DNA from: Halichondria panicea
Taxonomy: Eukaryota > Porifera > Demospongiae > Suberitida > Halichondriidae
Direction: 5' to 3'
NCBI RefSeq assembly: GCF_963675165.1
Contig: NC_087381.1
Span: 2,604,001 to 2,668,000, forward strand
DNA: 64,000 nucleotides
Below, piece after piece: positions 57,645 to 64,000 of this stretch. Positions within the stretch are counted from its first letter, which is position 1. Each line of letters opens with the position of its first letter. A program made the translations under genes and the position numbers. Under the pieces are notes generated by a model. That model made no database searches, was not told the origin of the DNA, and saw nothing but the letters and a program-made list of their open reading frames with translations.

Positions 57645-59457
57645 TTAGCACCAACCCACGTGCTTCTTGGTGCTCTGGCAAAGGTTGCCCAGATCATTCT
57701 TGTCCATAATGCAGCTACCTTGAGAATAAGTGCAATCCTTGCAGTTGGAATTTTTAGCAGTGCAGCTTCCCTTGCCGTAATTTGTGTAGCACTTACATTT
57801 TGTGTATTCGTCAGGAGCGTTAAAAACATGTCCAACTTCATGAGCGAAAACCCTGTCAATCTGATCGGAGCCCCAACCGTCATTGCTGTACTGCATGTAT
57901 AGAGGTCCGCCACCAAAATAGGCATACGCGAAATGACTTTGTCTGTACTTGGAGAAGAAAGCAAGGAAAGCACCATCAGCCTTAGCACCGTCTTTCATAT
58001 ATTGTGCTACTTGGTCTTTTCCAGCTTGACCAGTCGAGAATTTAAAAGCTTGGAGTGTAGCATCAGCAAACACGTTGTGGCAAGATGCATAGCTAGAGCA
58101 ATAGGTTGGGTTGGGAGCACTGATTGTTGCCTTCCCATAATACATCACAAACGACAAACTAACCCCGTTTTTCTGAGCTTGTTCTGACCAGAATTTAAGC
58201 CCTGTTATGCATTCACTTTTAATCTTCTGAAACTCACTATCGCTTATTGCTAAGTTACCAGGACCGGAAGCAGCAAGAATAGCATACGCAATCTTCCCAG
58301 TCATGGTTTGGCGGTATGGTGAATCTCCCTGAAAACTTTCGTCTGAATCTTCTCGTTTAAAGGCCATTGGAGCCGTTCTTTCTGTCCACTTTTGAATTAT
58401 CGGTTGTGGTTTCAGCTCATCTTCTCGTGCCATCCAGTAGGCATTAGCATGGCTCAAAGTTTCCACTGATGCTGAGCTCGAAATATGGACTGAAGCATGA
58501 CTGAAGCTATTCTGCTTGGCTACACGAGATGGGACTTTTGCAACCAAGAGGTTGTGACCAAGTTGAAGTAGAACGTAGCCCCCAGCAGCTTCCACTTCAG
58601 CAGTTGCCTCGTCAATGTTCTCAGTGTGAAGCAACATCTCCTCCATGGCAGCAGGACTCCTGTAGAGCAAATAACATGAAGTACTAAACAATTTTTAAAT
58701 CTAGCAGCAATTTACTCTTGTGAGTCTTGTTTGTGAGATGGCTTTGGTGAAATATCTCCCTCGATCACTGCTCCATTCTGAAGTTCACTATACAGTAGTT
58801 CAACATAAGACACAATGCATTGTCAGTGGCATATTGTGTTGGTAAATAATCATACCTTAATGTTCTATTTAACGAATTTTAGTGAATTTGTAGTTAACTC
58901 TAAATTATGTCCGTGATAAAATAATCAATGAAAATGTACTTGCGAGAGTGCTAAGCAAAATAGCCCTATTTTCATCTGACTCCAAACTTTCTGTTCAACC
59001 TCCTTCTTAGACAATTATTGTGCTAATGAATTTGCTGCAAATCCACCAAAATGAGTATACCCTAAAAGCAGCTAGAGAAAAATCTGAAAACATCAGCATG
59101 CTCGTTTAAGGTAATTATAATGTCAGCATAAATCATACCGATCATTGATCAGCGACTCAAGTTTTTGAATGTCTCCAATTGGTTCGGGATGAGGCTTATC
59201 ATCATCAGCTTTCAGGTCTTGCAATATCTCTTCAACTTCACTGATATGAAACAAAGCATTCATGCATCATTATGGTATCAGTAAGTATAGGTAAATGCAT
59301 GCATGCTAATGAGAATTATAAGAAAAGGTATAATCTCAGGTCATAACTGTATGCATGAGTCTCACTTGAGCACAGTTTCCAGTTTAGCCTCTTTGTCAAT
59401 CAGACCAGCTAGTGATGTGGAAATCATACAGCAAACCACAAGCAGCAGCAACTTCAT
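57645..59457 (-). CDS. Secreted zinc metalloprotease (HEVGH...APDEY type), copy 2
   Basis: Exons on the minus strand: 59366-59457, 59139-59240, 58716-58787, 57645-58659; 426 residues, same phases and exon borders as the gene at 47129. Signal peptide MKLLLLVVCCMISTSLAG; acidic linker; prodomain-like AEVEAAGGYVLLQLGHNLLV; catalytic FAYAYFGGGPLYMQYSNDGW and HEVGHVFNAPDEY unchanged; Cys-rich end CKCYTNYGKGSC, NCKDC, GSCIMDKNDL, NLC, GWC. The region from FFSKY to HEVGHVFNAPDEY is practically identical between copies, while KIAYAILAASGPGNL and AFKFSTGQAGKDQVAQYMKD differ. This suggests recent duplication with divergence outside the active site. Substrate unknown. Confidence 0.88.
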
Positions 59458-61344
59458 TTCGTTCTGTTGGCTTTTCTTGTCCTTTGTTGTTGAAGATATC
59501 TTGAAATCTCTGAGAGTGAAGAAAGCTCCAAAGAGCGTACTTTATATAGTCAGGTACAGCAGAGAAGTCTCATGAATCAGCCGCCTTTCCTCACATCGCT
59601 ATAGGACGGAATTCCGATCTGACCAATCAGATCAAAAGATTGACCAATAAAGAAAGACAAGAAGTAAATACATTCTGCACTGGGATGCATTTTTATAGCT
59701 AGCCTAACTGTATGACTGTTATAGTCAGTCTATATTAAAGCAAGTTGCATTCTTCTGGTTTATGACACTAATGCATGCAATGAACAATTGACATACCATT
59801 GTGCAATGACCTTCATACTTAAGTGCTCCTCCAGGAAAGGTGGCTCACAGGCTAATTCATGAGATGACAATTGACATTCCATTGTGCAGTGATCAGGAAA
59901 GGTGGCTGACAGGCTAATTTATGAGACTCATGCATATTCATACATCATGATCTACTTGACTATATAGTGCGTAAAAGATCGAGTCTTATAAGTTATACTT
60001 GCATTTCAATTAATGTGTATTTGCTCAGTAGAATGTCAAATGGATGGATATATTCCAACTTACAATATGGAATAGCCAAGTGAGATTTACTATAAATTAT
60101 GTTATAGTGGTTGACTGGTAATTATGGCTTATAAACAACCAATGCCGAGGGCGTAGCCTGAGGCTGAAGCTTCTCAAAATAATGTCTCATTGTCATTAAT
60201 GAGCAAAGTACATTTACTATCACACTCTCGATTCCAGGCCGCTTGAACAAGGCGGCCTGGTATACCTTGTATGCGCATGTGTGTACATTACCCCAAAAAG
60301 GGGGTAATCCGTGTATTTGTGGATACTGTCAGTAAAATAAACCGTATACTATTTGTATTCTGATTTTACAGTCGGTTACATAGAAGTATTGTGCAACTTT
60401 AGATGACTGAGTTCTTATGCCCTTTATTGTATCAAGCCAAGTCTCTACTTAACGACACCCTACACTGTAAGGCTACAGATGTTATAGGAAAGGCATGATG
60501 TGTTCCTGTGGGTCCCCTGATGAGGCTGTGGTAATATAGACCAGGCAAGTGTTCTGCTACTAAATCTTGCCTTTATGTTCGACAAGAAGTCATTGCTGAA
60601 GATAAAGAAGCTAATGATTACTCCTGAAAGCTTTTAATAAGCTTTAATAACTCGACACTCAGGAAGTTATTTACTCAAGATCTACTGATGTATTAAAGAG
60701 TCCACCACTGTTCCTAGCTGGCATGTCTGGGAGGCTTTCTTAAACTGTCTCTTTGATAAACAGAGCTAGAAGAAGCAACACTGCTGCAGCATAATTATTC
60801 TACTTTGATCAGTGATTAGTGTCTCTGAAAGCTGCCATTGTGGTCACATTGTCATACGTATTATTCCCTTTTGTAACTTTGTCCGTTTTTTACAATTTGT
60901 ATGATGAAATTGTTGTCAATTATTTCGCGCATGCGCATGTAGGACCAGAAAGCCAGAAATCGGAAAAAGCGGAAGTGAAGAGTAAATGAGTGGGCGTAGC
61001 AGGGCAATGCATTCCAAGGTTAACCCTTGACTTTGTGCAGATGTAATGAGATGCTCTTGCCTGATCACTCTACTAGTATCAGTGTAAGTAAGTAGAAAGC
61101 TGGCCAGCCTAGTTTTAAGAGTCAGGTAAGTAGACTCTTCATTCTCTTCATTGTCTGCAGTATAGACTCGATAATATGGCTAGCTACTTGTACATGTCTG
61201 CAGTAGACTCTAGCTAGCTACATGCACAATGACTGAATGAATTATGTCTGTACACAGAGCTAGATTTTGTGTGAATTTAACATTATCATTTTTTAAGGTG
61301 TGTTAATTCAGCCAGTCACCTAACTCCTACTTATACTCCCCAAT
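59458..61344. other. Intergenic, no gene recognised
   Basis: Contents: a direct repeat at about 59777-59870 and 59868-59930 (ACAATTGACAT.CCATTGTGCA, GGAAAGGTGGCT); a small hairpin AGGCCGCTTGAACAAGGCGGCCT near 60236; and a stretch near 60930-61135 that ends CAG|GTAAGT and could be a non-coding first exon of a plus-strand gene, though nothing coding follows within the window. Confidence 0.4.
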
Positions 61345-62560
61345 TTATTGTCCTGAGGTTATTTGGCTCTACTGAAACACGCCGAGCCACTTTTCTGACT
61401 TTCTGAGAGCCATGATTCGAGAACGGGAACTGGAATAATTATGTTCAGTCCTGATATAATATAGACAAGCACGTATCAGCCAATAAGTTATGTTGAAATA
61501 CTCAAGTTACTTTAATCGACTGGAACTTGCTAAGAAGCTTTTCTGACTTTCCGAGAGCACTGATTCGTTAACAGGAACCCTGAAAATAATATATTCAGTG
61601 CTGGACTAGACATGCATGCAGATATCAGCCAGTATTTGATATAAATTATACTCAATTCTGAGGTTACTTTAATCGACTGGAACTTGCTGAGCAACTTTTC
61701 TGACTTTCTGAGAGCAGTGGTTCATTAACGGGAACCCTGAAAAATAATATATTCAGTGCTGGTCTAGACATGCATGCATGCAGATATCAGCCAGTATGTT
61801 GATATATACTCTTCTGAGGTTACTTTAATCGACTGGAAGTTGCTGAGAAACTTTTCTGACTTTCCGAGAGCAGTGCTTAGTAAACGGAAACCTAGAAAAT
61901 ATATTTAATGCTGGTCTTAGACAAGCAGGTAGCAGCCAATACGTTGATACACTCTTCTGAGGTTACGTTGATACACTCAATTCTGAGGTTACTTTAATCG
62001 ACTGGGAACTTGCTGAGCAACTTTTCTGACTTTCCGAGAGCTATGGTTTGTTAACGGGAACCCTGAAAAATAACATATTCAGTGCAGGTCTAGACATGCA
62101 TGCAGATATCATACAGCCAGTATTTGATATAATTATACTCAAGTTTACAATTCTGAGGTTACTTTAATCGACTGGAACTTGCTGAGCAAGAACTAGCTGA
62201 GAAACTTTTCAGACTTTCCGAGAGCAGTGCTTCGTAAACGGAAACCCAGAAAGTATATTTAGTGCTGGTTTTAGACCAGCAGGTATCAACCAATACGTTG
62301 ATACACTCTTCTCGGGTTAATTTAATCGACTGGGAACTTACTGAGCAACTTTTTAGACTTTCCAAGAGCATGCAGTGATTCGTAAACGGAACTTGACCCT
62401 GACAATGTTCAGTATACTGTTCTTAGACAAGCATGTATCAACTAATACCTATAATTATAATTATACCAAGTTTACAATTCTGAGGTTACTTTAATTGACT
62501 AGAACTTATTGACTTTCCAAGAGCAGTGATTCGTAAACAGAAACCCTGAAAATTAATTTT
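61345..62560. repeat. Satellite of about eight 150-170-bp tandem units
   Basis: Units contain GAGGTTACTTTAATCGACTG, AACTTTTCTGACTTTCCGAG and ATATCAGCCAGTAT. They recur near 61352, 61505, 61660, 61815, 61982, 62154, 62318 and 62482, at intervals of about 153-170 bp and with 10-20 percent divergence by eye. A 70-codon minus-strand ORF inside is incidental. Confidence 0.88.
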
Positions 62561-64000
62561 GGAAACACCCCTTAATAATAAAATTATAAGGTAAATTCTA
62601 TACCAGGATCCAACACAGTATAATGATACACAAACAGTCTACAGCTATACAATATAGATGTAGGTATATGGATAAGCAGGACGATATCATGAAGTAGGCA
62701 GATGATGCTGCAATACTAGAGATTGAAGAAGATATGAGAGTGAGCGAGGAATACTCATAATGTGCTGAATCAGAGGTATACAGGCATATATAGTTACAAC
62801 ATAAACTGTCGATGTGTACAATGTGTTAATTACGTAATGGTTATGCAATGTTTACTACGTTTATAGTTTTAGTTTTGTGGTAATACGTGCCAGGCCAGTT
62901 TTCTTAAAATAATCGTCCCCATATTGGAAGGCAAGCATATCCCTACCAACGATCGGAGCGCCCCAATGATAAAGGCTTACTACCATACACATATACCGTG
63001 ACAATCTGTCAGTGGGTGAAATTGAAACCCATTAACCAACCAGAAAGAAAAGCGCATGTGTTACGTACAGAAGAAAAAGGATGCCATCGAAGGGAGATTA
63101 AAAAGAAATTCGAGCATTAGAGGTGCAAAAATAATTATATCAATAGTTCCTGACTCAACCAGAAAATCAAATTAAAGGAAGATTTGAGAAAACCATGCTT
63201 TAAAAATTACGTCCAGTGCAATCCTTAGCGTCAAGTTCTAATGAGCATGATAGACTATCCTGCATGTAGACATTATAATTTAGGTACAATTGCAAGTGGA
63301 TAATGTCTTGCGCATTGATGTCTTTTCGGAGTATCTTATTTTGCACAAAGCAACAAAGCAATCAGCAGTTGCGTCTCCAGATTTTTTTTGCTGATTTTCA
63401 ATTTTTGTTGATTTTGGATTTCTGGTTCGGCTTGAGTGTGAAAGACGTTCTGAGTTGTGTATGTCACTATGACGCTGAAAGTGAAAATTATTCGAAGCAG
63501 TGCTATATAATTATACTGAGACATCTCAATCCCAGCTAGGGCAAGGTAACTGCATGCATAAATTGTTTTATGCTGTAATAATTAACAATGTGCATTCTAT
63601 ATATATAATTATATAGATCTGCTATAACTGCGAGGTCAGTTGGTATCTGTACACATTTTAATTTAGGAACCAATAGATTCTGTGAGGTCAGTTGGTATCT
63701 GTACACATTGATGGTGTCCTGCATGCATGTGTCCTATGAGCATTATTTATAGAAGAATAGAGTTTGATAATGTCTTCGTTCTTAATGTAATCTGCTGAAG
63801 ATGTCATGATCAGGTCATTTATGCATATTATATGGGAACATGCAGATAAAAAATTTCAGTAGTTTTAAGCATCTAATAGTGTCATACAATTTGTCTCACT
63901 TTTTTCAAAACTCAGCTAGTGTATTTAAATAATTATATAGGGCTTACTCTTTCAAACTGGAAAAGCTCTGTTACCTGTACTGTGTGTATGCATGTGAATA
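62561..64000. other. Terminal stretch, no gene recognised
   Basis: AT-rich. A 30-bp direct repeat (GAGGTCAGTTGGTATCTGTA) occurs at about 63632 and 63682. ORFs of about 60-78 codons at 63303-63724 on both strands show no family features. Confidence 0.45.

Noticed and set aside
61345-62560. Possible CRISPR or gene cluster
   Set aside because: Units are contiguous and diverged, with no constant repeat/spacer pattern; the included ORF breaks in neighbouring units.

Overview
The window looks like nuclear DNA of an invertebrate animal. Genes are split by many short GT-AG introns, the intergenic DNA is AT-rich and full of small hairpin transposons (MITEs), and the two most conserved genes (GPD1, and the ankyrin/KH protein MASK) are animal orthologues. 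An early-branching animal, most likely a sponge, is my inference from gene density, intron style and repeats; no sequence here proves it.

Layout. 1-4097 (-): NAD-dependent glycerol-3-phosphate dehydrogenase, nine exons seen, 3' end outside the window. 4098-4684: divergent intergenic/promoter region. 4685-32879 (+): a complete 36-exon MASK (ANKHD1/ANKRD17) gene of about 2953 codons with two ankyrin blocks (about 15 and 10 repeats), a KH domain and a C-terminal SAM-like domain. Its 7.2-kb intron 12 holds three tandem, same-strand, intronless genes for a small secreted six-cysteine protein family, each with a conserved TATA promoter. 34498-40782 (-): a seven-exon ankyrin-like gene whose product can start MARTKQTARK, identical to the first nine residues of mature histone H3; internal exons 2-6 are all phase-1 symmetric and exons 2-4 are duplicated modules. 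42379-43850 (-): a three-exon Golgi type II carbohydrate sulfotransferase. 47129-48791 and 57645-59457 (-): two paralogous secreted zinc metalloproteases (HEVGH) with the same four-exon structure; three decayed 3'-end fragments of the same family lie around them. 49821-50490: 5'-truncated, frameshifted LINE reverse-transcriptase remnant. 51058-51660: 81-bp dimeric minisatellite. 52677-54125: 1.45-kb foldback element. 59458-64000: no gene recognised; a satellite of about eight 150-170-bp units lies at 61345-62560.

How the genes relate. They do not form a pathway. GPD1 (glycerol phosphate/redox), MASK (ankyrin/RNA-binding scaffold of signalling pathways) and the sulfotransferase are housekeeping or developmental genes. 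The lineage-specific parts are the nested secreted family, the H3-tail-like ankyrin gene and the metalloprotease cluster. All gene models were joined by hand from splice sites, reading phase and family alignment; every junction given keeps frame.
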